This document shows positions 26,662 through 33,537 of a stretch of 49,032 nt of DNA, in pieces; position 1 is the stretch's first letter; each line of letters starts with the position of its first letter. Origin of the DNA: Desulfarculales bacterium UBA702 (GTDB lineage: Bacteria; Desulfobacterota; Syntrophobacteria; Syntrophobacterales; Syntrophobacteraceae). The position numbers were made by a program, and so were the translations under genes. Under the pieces are notes generated by a model, which saw nothing but the letters and a program-made list of their open reading frames with translations, did no database searches and was not told the DNA's origin. The stretch spans positions 1 to 49,032 of the forward strand of contig DBMI01000018.1 in assembly GCA_002298165.1 (NCBI GenBank), given 5' to 3'.

Positions 26662-26771
26662 GGAAAATAATTGGCCGAAATTGAAGGAGAACTCCCCTCC
26701 ACTGGTGGGAGGGGCTGGGGGAGGGGGTTGAAATTCTTAGATCTTTTTGTCACCCTCCCCTAACCCCTCCC
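26662..26771 (+). repeat. G/C-run dispersed repeat, copy 2
   Basis: This matches the reverse complement of 1-140. A G-run arm (26707-26730) and a C-run arm (26750-26771) can pair as a long hairpin; the G-run strand also has four closely spaced G-tracts that could form a quadruplex. Further downstream, TGTTTGGGCAACAGCC occurs twice (26802-26817, 26826-26841), resembling the ends of the inverted-repeat elements at 20.1 and 36.1 kb. The repeat separates the CgeB-like gene from the nucleotidyltransferase. Confidence 0.75.
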
Positions 26772-26911
26772 GTCAAAGGGAGGGGAATTTGCATCGCAAC
26801 CTGTTTGGGCAACAGCCTGAGGAGTTGTTTGGGCAACAGCCCGTTTTTGTTGTGCCCCGCCTTTGAGCCGGTTTAGCAACGGAGTTGCACCGCACAAGAA
26901 GGAGAAAACTA

Positions 26912-27673
26912 ATGTGGGGAATCATCCCGGCGGCCGGGGCGGGAAGCAGAATACAGCCTCTGGCTTTCTCGAAAGAACTGCTGCCCGTCGGCAGCAGGAT
27001 CGAAGGCGGAGTTGAGCGCCCAAGGGCAGTAAGCGAGTATCTGGTCGAACGTATGCTGATTGCCGGAGTGGAGAAGATCTGCTTCGTAATTTCCCCCGCC
27101 AAGTCGGACATTTTTGAATATTTCGGGGGCAGGATTGGAGCGGCGAGCATCTGTTATGCGGTGCAGCAGCAGCCGGCGGGACTTTGTGACGCCATATTCC
27201 AGGCACTTCCGCTGATTCACCCCGAAGAGCGGGTGATTATCGGCCTTCCCGATACCGTCTGGTACCCCGACGATGCACTTTTGAATTTGGATGAGGGCGT
27301 ACTCTCATTTCTGTGTTTTCCTGTCGAAAGACCTGAATTTTTCGATTCGGTTGTGTTTGATGCCAAAAAGCGGGTTAAGAGGATAAATGTGAAAAGCCCC
27401 CAGGTCGAGTCCAACTGGATTTGGGGCGCGTTCGGCATGCCGGGCAGGGTCTTGCACGAACTTCATGAGATTTGGAGGGAAGAGGGCCGCGGGGACGAAT
27501 ACATCGGCACCCTTGTAAACGAGTGGCTGAACAGGGGCGGACGCGCAACGGCGGCGTGCGCCGGAGAAGCCTATGTCGATGTCGGCACGCTGAACGGATA
27601 TCGCGAAGCGATTAAGATTCTTTCCGCAAAACAGCTCAAAAGATATCCCCTACTATCGGGAGCGGTGGTATGA
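26912..27673 (+). CDS. Sugar-phosphate nucleotidyltransferase
   Basis: A 253-residue cytosolic enzyme of the NTP_transferase family that makes NDP-sugars from sugar-1-phosphates. ATG 26912 has a strong aaggag 8 bases upstream. The signature loop is PAAGAGSRIQPLAFSKELLP, with the catalytic Arg and Lys. GLPDTVWYPDD corresponds to the metal-binding Asp region, and the end has YVDVGTLNGYREAIKIL, as in RfbA/GalU-like enzymes. The exact sugar and nucleotide cannot be read from sequence. The stop is 22 bases before the deacetylase gene, so the two are probably co-transcribed. Confidence 0.88.
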   Translation: MWGIIPAAGAGSRIQPLAFSKELLPVGSRIEGGVERPRAVSEYLVERMLIAGVEKICFVISPAKSDIFEYFGGRIGAASICYAVQQQPAGLCDAIFQALPLIHPEERVIIGLPDTVWYPDDALLNLDEGVLSFLCFPVERPEFFDSVVFDAKKRVKRINVKSPQVESNWIWGAFGMPGRVLHELHEIWREEGRGDEYIGTLVNEWLNRGGRATAACAGEAYVDVGTLNGYREAIKILSAKQLKRYPLLSGAVV

Positions 27674-27695
27674 GCACCCTGCGGGATTGCGGGAA

Positions 27696-28520
27696 ATGAA
27701 CCCGCTCGACCATCTATGCCGGCTGGCGGAAATTCCCGGCTGTCCGCCGCCCTTCCTCGTATTTGCCGCCCATCCCGATGACGAGGTCCTTGGCCTCGGT
27801 GCACAATTGCCCCATCTCCGGGAGGTTTTCGTAATGCACGCAACCGATGGGGCGCCACTCAATATGATTGATGCCGAGGCAAACGGTTTCGACACCCGAA
27901 ATGAATACGCGCAGGCGCGCCGCCGAGAGTTGGAAGCGGCGCTGGATCTGTGCGGAATTCCCACCGAGCGCCTGTTCGAGGCGGGGTTTATCGATCAGGA
28001 AGCTGCCTGCAACCTGGTTCCGCTGACTGCCAGATTCTTTGACGCAATCGAAAAGATCAAGCCGGGGACGGTTTTTTGCCATGCCTATGAGGGAGGGCAC
28101 CCCGATCATGATGCGACCGCCTTTGCAGCACATGCCGCCGTGCACATGGTGAAAAGGTCAACGGGCGATGCCCCTGTCCTTATAGAATACGCCATCTACC
28201 GAGCCGCGAGCGATGGAACCATGGCCGTCTTCCAGCCCATTCCGGGAGGTGTATCCCCCTGGGTGCTCCTGCCAATCCAGCCCGAACAGCGCGAACTCAA
28301 AGCGCGCATGGTCGATTGTTTCAGGACTCAGGCAAAAATTCTAAGCGTTTTTCCGCTCAAAGCTGAAGTGCTCAGGATAGCCCCGGAGTGTGATTTCACA
28401 GCGCCTCCGCACCCCGGAAAGCTCTACTATGAGAATTTCGGCTGGGGAATGGACGCAAAAACCTGGTCGGAGCTGGCATCTAAAGCCCTATCGATCCTGA
28501 ACATCCAGGGTCCGGTATGA
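27696..28520 (+). CDS. PIG-L (LmbE) family deacetylase
   Basis: A 274-residue zinc hydrolase. ATG 27696 is preferred over an in-frame TTG 27687. The metal-binding motif A-H26-P-D-D29-E and the second motif GGH135PDHDA are both intact. PIG-L enzymes remove N-acetyl groups from GlcNAc-linked substrates (glycolipids, mycothiol and bacillithiol precursors, lincosamide intermediates). Its stop overlaps the following GT4 start (ATGA), which implies tight coupling. The deacetylase-GT4 pair resembles BshB-BshA of bacillithiol synthesis, but the nucleotidyltransferase and CgeB-like neighbours point more to a surface glycan or glycolipid. Confidence 0.9.
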   Translation: MNPLDHLCRLAEIPGCPPPFLVFAAHPDDEVLGLGAQLPHLREVFVMHATDGAPLNMIDAEANGFDTRNEYAQARRRELEAALDLCGIPTERLFEAGFIDQEAACNLVPLTARFFDAIEKIKPGTVFCHAYEGGHPDHDATAFAAHAAVHMVKRSTGDAPVLIEYAIYRAASDGTMAVFQPIPGGVSPWVLLPIQPEQRELKARMVDCFRTQAKILSVFPLKAEVLRIAPECDFTAPPHPGKLYYENFGWGMDAKTWSELASKALSILNIQGPV

Positions 28521-29587
28521 CATTTACCGTCCTGAGCGTAGCCTACTCACTTGCTCCGGTACACCCGGCAACCGCCGGAGGCGCGGAACAGGTATTGGCG
28601 AGGATCGATTCAGCGCTTACGAAGGCCGGCCACAGGTCAATAGTAGTTGCCTGTGAAGGTTCGTCTGTTTCCGGGACCCTGGTTTGCAGCGGTCCCCTGC
28701 CGGGGAAAATAGACGAAAATGCCCGTGTGCGGGCCATTGAGCGGCACCGGGCAGCCCTCTTGCTGGCGCTCGATGGTCGGGACGTTGATGTTGTCCATAT
28801 GCACGGCCTGGATTTCGAAAGCTGCCTTCCCTCCCCGGGACCGCCGGTTCTGGCGACCCTTCATCTCCCCCCAGGATGGTACTCGCCGGATGTCTTCCGG
28901 CTGGAGCGGGAGGGTACCTACATCCATTGCGTATCGCGTACTCAGGAGGCGGCCTGTCCGGTCGGGACCGCACTTCTTCCCCACGTGGGAAACGGGGTTT
29001 GTCTCGATGCGCTTCCTTTTCAAAGAAAAAAGGAGGATTTCGCGCTATGTCTGGGCAGAATCTGCCCAGAAAAAGGATTTCACCTGGGCCTCGACGCGGC
29101 GCAACAAGCCGGAGTTCCGGTAATTCTGGCGGGAGCGGTCTTTGGCTACGAATCACATGAGCGATATTTCCGGGAAGAAATCGAGCCGAGACTGGACGGG
29201 TTTTCGCGTATCTTCCTCGGCCATGTTGGGCCGGTCGAAAAATCGCGGCTGCTCGGAAGCGCCCGCTGCCTGTTGGTCCCAAGCCTGGTTGCCGAGACTA
29301 GCTCGCTTGTAGCCATGGAAGCGCTTGCCTGTGGCACGCCGGTTGTGGCTTTTCCCTCTGGCGCGCTTGCCGAGATTGTCGAGGAAGGCAAAACCGGCTT
29401 TCTCGTCCACAATGCCAAGGAGATGAGCAGGGCGCTGCGCGAGGCCGGCCGGATCGACCCTGCGAATTGTCGGAAGGCGGCGGAAGAGCGCTTCAGTGAG
29501 GGGGTCATGTTGAAAAAATATTTCGAGCTATATGCCCTTGCAAAGGAGGGGAAGCTGGGCTCACTCCTCAGGGTGCGGCGGGATTGA
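28517..29587 (+). CDS. GT4 family glycosyltransferase
   Basis: A 356-residue retaining GT-B glycosyltransferase. The N-terminal domain has SVAYSLAPVHPATAGGAEQV (acceptor-side glycine loop) and VDVVHMHGL. The C-terminal domain has FALCLGRICPEKGFHLGLDA and the E-x7-E motif in PSLVAETSSLVAMEALACGT, followed by TPVVAFPSGALAEIVEEGKTG. It overlaps the PIG-L stop by four bases. It probably transfers a sugar (often GlcNAc-type in PIG-L-linked pairs) in the same pathway. The 3' end is Lys/Arg-rich. Confidence 0.9.
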   Translation: MTFTVLSVAYSLAPVHPATAGGAEQVLARIDSALTKAGHRSIVVACEGSSVSGTLVCSGPLPGKIDENARVRAIERHRAALLLALDGRDVDVVHMHGLDFESCLPSPGPPVLATLHLPPGWYSPDVFRLEREGTYIHCVSRTQEAACPVGTALLPHVGNGVCLDALPFQRKKEDFALCLGRICPEKGFHLGLDAAQQAGVPVILAGAVFGYESHERYFREEIEPRLDGFSRIFLGHVGPVEKSRLLGSARCLLVPSLVAETSSLVAMEALACGTPVVAFPSGALAEIVEEGKTGFLVHNAKEMSRALREAGRIDPANCRKAAEERFSEGVMLKKYFELYALAKEGKLGSLLRVRRD

Positions 29588-29742
29588 GTGTTCGATGACA
29601 GCTATCGAAATTCAGGAAATAACCCGCACCGAAGATCTCGAAGCACTGCGCTTTCCTCGAAGGTGAAATCCCGCGCATCGGCGGCAATGAAAATACACGG
29701 CAAAATGTGGTTGTAGCACGGTCTCCGACCGTGTTACCCCGC

Positions 29743-29791
29743 CGACCGAAGGTCTCCGCTTTGTTTCGAAATAATCGGAGACCTTCGGTCG
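29743..29791. repeat. Perfect 16-bp inverted repeat of the ggagacc/ttcggtcg family
   Basis: CGACCGAAGGTCTCCG (29743-29758) is the exact reverse complement of 29776-29791, with a 17-base loop. Partial copies of the same arm occur near 8586-8600, 20193-20207 and 36059-36078. It is probably a dispersed palindromic element; a terminator role for the upstream operon is possible. Confidence 0.75.
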
Positions 29792-30098
29792 AGGGCATGA
29801 CGCGGTCAGGAGACCACGTCATAACAACGGTTTCGCGATACTTTCTTGCTGGATGCGGTTGCGGCTCAATATGCAAGGCAAAATCGGCAAAAGGCGCACC
29901 TTCTTCCTGGCAAGCCTCTAAATCCGTGCTACCCGCCTCCTTTGAGCGGTGAATAAGTTCAACTTGGCCAGACACGTAAGAAAACGAAACCCAACACTCT
30001 AGAATCGAGCATTGGGTTCCGTGCAAGTGTAAGCCATCCTCGACGAAATTCCATTAACCCCGGATCCGGCCTAAGTCAAAATGACACGGGGATCACAT

Positions 30099-30215
30099 GG
30101 TGTAGAAATGTTGGCACGCAATGCCCGATGGATTTCCCCGGGGGCCATGTTAGGTAAATTTTTGGTAATGCCAAACAATTTGCACGGAATTATCATCGTT
30201 GGGACGAACCGGTAG
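30099..30215 (+). pseudogene. Fragment of a REP-associated (Y1/HUH) transposase
   Basis: An open stretch ends LGKFLVMPNNLHGIIIVGTN before a stop at 30213-30215. This matches the signature VMPNHxHGIII of REP-associated tyrosine transposases, but the first HUH histidine is Asn. There is no start or C-terminal half, and the tyrosine region is missing, so it is a remnant. Confidence 0.65.
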
Positions 30216-30237
30216 GGGCAAAAAATCTTTTGCCCCT
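30214..30237. repeat. REP-like palindrome
   Basis: AGGGGCAAAA and TTTTGCCCCT pair perfectly around four bases. It is followed by tacaatgggttctcgcatc, the same tail seen after the palindromes at 20.87-21.19 kb. It sits between two transposase fragments. Confidence 0.75.
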
Positions 30238-30277
30238 ACAATGGGTTCTCGCATCAATGCCCCTACCGACCCATAGT

Positions 30278-30412
30278 ATGAATGGAATGACATTCAATCC
30301 TGACATACACCCAATTCCATTCGTCTGCGGGGATATGATTACTCCCCGGGCCGGTATGTATTTCATCACCACCTGCACCCCTATCATAGGCCTTATTCGG
30401 AGAAACCGTTGA
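30278..30412 (+). pseudogene. Possible N-terminal fragment of a REP-associated transposase
   Basis: A 44-codon stretch contains GDMITPRAGMYFITTCT, which resembles the GYDYxxxGAYFVTICT N-terminal motif of these transposases. It lies downstream of the MPNNLHG fragment rather than upstream, so the original gene has been rearranged or two copies have decayed here. Confidence 0.45.
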
Positions 30413-30454
30413 TAGGGAGATGATGCACCGAATAACGAAAAGTCAGGAGCCGCT

Positions 30455-31903
30455 TTACCTGAGGAAATCCTGAAGGCTGAGCGGCTTGCCGTTTACTATA
30501 AGCTGGCCGGGCTGGTAAGCGGCGCTTGCCTTGATGTTCTGGTTTTCCCGCACGATCAGGTTGTTGGCGAGAAGGTCCTGGAGTAAGCTCTTCGTTCTTT
30601 CGGCCGCTATTCCTTCCACCATGGCCGGGTCGTTTATGCCTTCTTTCTGGAGATCGCTCTTTATTCCGCTCTGCATGATGATATTCAAGAGCCGCTCGGA
30701 TACGGAGGCGTTAAGGCTTGCGCTGACGCTCGTGAGCGCCGCCAGGGGATTTTCGACGATCAGACCACCTGCTTCGGATACGGATACGAAAAAGCGAGCA
30801 TCGAAATCCCCCCAGGGAGTTGTCGCCTTGAACTGTTTTATTTCCATTTCAGGTGATTTTGCCAGGAGTTCGGTCAGGAATTGCTTATAGAGTATGGACA
30901 GTTGCTCGACGGTTTCCTCGCCGGGCTTCCCGAAAAGCTGGGCTTGCAAGCCCTGCATTTTTTGCTGAAATCGCGCCAGGGTACCCGAGTCGAGCTTTCG
31001 GAGTTCCAACTCGAACGCGAAAGGTCCGAAATTCATCTGCTCGGCTGTGAGCTTCTCGAATCCGGTAGTTATGGAAACGTTTACCGCATCGCCGCTAAAC
31101 CAGGACGACTCGCGCAACATGGCCGATTTCATGTTGAAAGGGGCTGCGCCGTTGCCTCCCCTGAATTCCATGTTCTCGCACGCTATTTTCACCTCGCCGG
31201 TTGCAAATGATTTTTCACCCTGCTGCATATCAAAATCACCGGTCAGCGATTTGAGCACGAGCTGCTGGTCAGGGTCGCTGACGGCAAACGTCGGTATGCT
31301 AAAAAACCCGGATGCCTTATTGCTCAAGATATCGAATCGCCATTGGCCCTTCAGTCCGCCCCAGTCAACCGTCAGATCCTGCCCCTTATTGTTGGGACTT
31401 GTTTTTTTGAAGGCCGGAATGTTCGCGTAGGACTCGCCGCTTCCGTCGAATTTAAGGATGGTCTGGATCTCGGAGGACTTTAGCTCAGGAATTTTTTCAA
31501 GCAACCCCTTAATTGCATCACCTGCTTCGCCCTCACCGGCCCAGGTCGTGGAAATTACGGCCATTGCCGGTTGGATGGAGCGACCCGTGTCGTGGGCCTG
31601 ACTGAATGCAATGGGGCCGTGCTGGATTGAATTTATCACCAGGAATCTTAGAGGCTGCCCATCCGGTATATTCAGCACTACTGAGGTCACGGCCGTCGAA
31701 TGGAAGATTCCACGCTCGTAGCTCCTGATCGATAGCTGTATGTAGGGATTCTCTTTGGGAAGTCGAAGATAGAGCGGGATTTTTTGATCGACCGCGATTT
31801 CGTATTGCTTCTGCGCCTGGGCTCCGAGCCACCAGCCCGCGCCGCAGTACGCCGCACCCAATAAAACAAAGACAAGAACGACAACGACAGCTATTTTTTT
31901 CAT
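30455..31903 (-). CDS. DUF945 (YdgA-like) protein
   Basis: A 482-residue protein with an N-terminal membrane anchor (IAVVVVLVFVLLGAAYCGAG) and a large extracytoplasmic domain. The segment IRSYERGIFHSTAVTSVVL and the W-x-G-x-G pattern near TTWAGEGE, followed by SGFFSIPTFAV and many beta-type repeats, fit the DUF945/YdgA family. The length is close to the E. coli protein (about 500). The function is not established; a link to motility or envelope has been suggested for relatives. A gaggga ribosome binding site precedes the start at 31903. It diverges from the J-domain gene. Confidence 0.83.
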   Translation of the reverse strand: MKKIAVVVVLVFVLLGAAYCGAGWWLGAQAQKQYEIAVDQKIPLYLRLPKENPYIQLSIRSYERGIFHSTAVTSVVLNIPDGQPLRFLVINSIQHGPIAFSQAHDTGRSIQPAMAVISTTWAGEGEAGDAIKGLLEKIPELKSSEIQTILKFDGSGESYANIPAFKKTSPNNKGQDLTVDWGGLKGQWRFDILSNKASGFFSIPTFAVSDPDQQLVLKSLTGDFDMQQGEKSFATGEVKIACENMEFRGGNGAAPFNMKSAMLRESSWFSGDAVNVSITTGFEKLTAEQMNFGPFAFELELRKLDSGTLARFQQKMQGLQAQLFGKPGEETVEQLSILYKQFLTELLAKSPEMEIKQFKATTPWGDFDARFFVSVSEAGGLIVENPLAALTSVSASLNASVSERLLNIIMQSGIKSDLQKEGINDPAMVEGIAAERTKSLLQDLLANNLIVRENQNIKASAAYQPGQLIVNGKPLSLQDFLR

Positions 31904-32104
31904 CTTTAATCCCTCATTGTTCCAGCGCCAAATTACTCCTGAATCCTTGAGTTTCCTGATAGCTCAAGTTCATAGTCCATTTACTCGAAGGAATCAAATG
32001 GTCCGGGTATCCAATGCGGCAGACCGGCCGGGTCGCTCTAAAGGATGCAATCCTCATTCCGGCAATGAATCGCGTTTTGCGCTGGTTCATTGCCATTCGG
32101 GAGC

Positions 32105-32133
32105 GGTTAATCTATTTTAAAATATGTGATAAT
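32105..32133 (+). promoter_or_regulatory. Possible extended -10 promoter for the J-domain gene
   Basis: TGTGATAAT at 32125-32133 resembles an extended -10 (TGnTATAAT), in an AT-rich block 60 bases before the start. The -35 is poor. Confidence 0.3.
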
Positions 32134-32192
32134 ATAACTGATTACTTTGTTACGCCCGGGCAAACTTCAACAAGCGGAGAAAAATAAAATAG

Positions 32193-33083
32193 ATGTCCAG
32201 TATCGATTACTACGAAGTGCTTAGCGTCTCTTCGGATGCTACGCCGGAGACCATAAAAAAAGCATACAGAAAGCTGGCGTTGGAGACCCACCCCGACAAG
32301 AACCCTGGGGATAGGCTCGCCGAGGAGCGGTTCAAGAAAATCAACGAAGCCTACGGCGTACTCTCCGACTCGAAAAAACGGGCGCAATACGACCAATACA
32401 GGCGCCTCGGTGGCGGTCCAATGCCGGGCGGTGCTTACGGGAGCGGCTTTGGTTATTCCCAGGACGAAATCTTCAGGGATTTTTTCACCAGCGGGCAGGC
32501 CCAGGACGTGTTCTCGGAGATGCAAAAAGAATTCGAACGCATGGGGATGAGGTTCGATCCCGGTTTCATTAATAATCTATTCTTCGGTGGCAGGAATATT
32601 TTCTTTGAGGGAGTAATTTTCGGCCCATCGAGAATTCGGGTCGTAAAGTTCGGGGCTCGGCCGCAGCCCAAGGGTTATGAAGCAAGCAACCGAGAGCCCC
32701 AATCGGGCAACTCGAAGCCTAGAAGCCTGCTCGATTCGGGCCTGTCGCTCCTGGCGCGGGCGGGCAAAAAAGCCGGGGAATTCATTATCAAAAAGGCCCT
32801 CGGCATTCAGGAAATCCCCTCAAACCGCAAGGAGGCGGAAATCAGGGGCTCTATCCCGGATATTGATTTGACCTACAAGGTTAACATATCTGAGCTTCAA
32901 GCCCGTAATGGCGCCGTCGTGCAACTCGCCCTGCCTCATATCGATGAAGCGAGGGTCGTCTCGGTGCGCATCCCGCCAGGGGTAAAGACCGGGACAAAAC
33001 TTCGGCTGAAAGAAATGGGAAATGAACTCCCTCACAACCCCAACCGGCGTGGTGATGTTTATATTGAGCTGCTGGTGGCGTAA
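32193..33083 (+). CDS. J-domain co-chaperone (DnaJ/CbpA type, no zinc finger)
   Basis: A 296-residue protein. The J domain occupies residues 1-70 (DYYEVLSVSSDATPETIKKA) with H33-P34-D35, which stimulates DnaK ATPase. A Gly-rich and aromatic linker (GGGPMPGGAYGSGFGY) follows, then a variable middle (FFGGRNIFFEGVIF). The C-terminal ~80 residues form one DnaJ_C substrate-binding subdomain (RIPPGVKTGTKLRLKEMG, NRRGDVYIEL). There is no CxxCxGxG zinc finger, so it is not a canonical DnaJ. A cggagaaa site lies upstream. No dnaK or grpE is adjacent. Confidence 0.88.
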   Translation: MSSIDYYEVLSVSSDATPETIKKAYRKLALETHPDKNPGDRLAEERFKKINEAYGVLSDSKKRAQYDQYRRLGGGPMPGGAYGSGFGYSQDEIFRDFFTSGQAQDVFSEMQKEFERMGMRFDPGFINNLFFGGRNIFFEGVIFGPSRIRVVKFGARPQPKGYEASNREPQSGNSKPRSLLDSGLSLLARAGKKAGEFIIKKALGIQEIPSNRKEAEIRGSIPDIDLTYKVNISELQARNGAVVQLALPHIDEARVVSVRIPPGVKTGTKLRLKEMGNELPHNPNRRGDVYIELLVA

Positions 33084-33339
33084 GTATGCGAAAATTGGAA
33101 GAGTCGCAGTTATTGCGCAGTTTCCCGACCGCACACAATAGAATGTCCCCTGCTTCAACTGGGAGACCTTGGATCGAAGACCCGGCATGGTCAGGAGAGC
33201 TTGCGGTAACCTGATCTTGGGCACACAGTCCTCCTATTGTGGCCCACCCTGTGATCTCCCAATCCCGGATTATGCCGATGCCCCGCCGTTGTACCCTGCC
33301 GGTTGAATTCAAAATAGGACTTACAAGGAGGAAAACTTT

Positions 33340-33537
33340 ATGAAAACGATCAAAATCAAAGGGATGTCCTGCAATCATTGCGTGCAGGCTGTGAAGAAGG
33401 CGCTCGAAGGAATCGAGGGAGTGAGCGGAGTCAGTGTCGATCTCGAAAAGGGAATGGCTTCATTTGACGAGAAAGCCCCCGTGGACGAGCGGGTCATAAG
33501 AGAAAAGATAGAGAAGGCGGGATTCGAAATTGGCTAA
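33340..33537 (+). CDS. copZ: Copper chaperone CopZ-like (HMA domain)
   Basis: A 65-residue single HMA domain, the usual size for CopZ. The metal site is GMSCNHC (Cys11 and Cys14), followed by VKKALEGIEGVSGVSVDLEK and IEKAGFE. It binds Cu(I) in the cytosol and hands it to CopA. A strong aaggagg ribosome binding site lies at 33326-33332. Its last codons overlap the start of the copper ATPase gene, so the two are translationally coupled. I see no obvious CueR- or CsoR-type operator in the 256 bases upstream. Confidence 0.92.
   Translation: MKTIKIKGMSCNHCVQAVKKALEGIEGVSGVSVDLEKGMASFDEKAPVDERVIREKIEKAGFEIG

Larger units (their letters stand above)
29588..30454. other. Intergenic repeat region with transposase debris
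   Basis: About 870 bases without an intact gene. It contains a perfect ggagacc palindrome (29743-29791) preceded by a small hairpin (29718-29734), a fragment of a REP-associated transposase (30099-30215), a REP-like palindrome (30214-30237) and a second transposase-like fragment (30278-30412). Confidence 0.7.

Noticed and set aside
30110..30123. Sigma-54 promoter at TGGCACGCAATGC
   Set aside because: The spacing between the TGGCAC and TGC blocks is one to two bases too short and no gene start follows.
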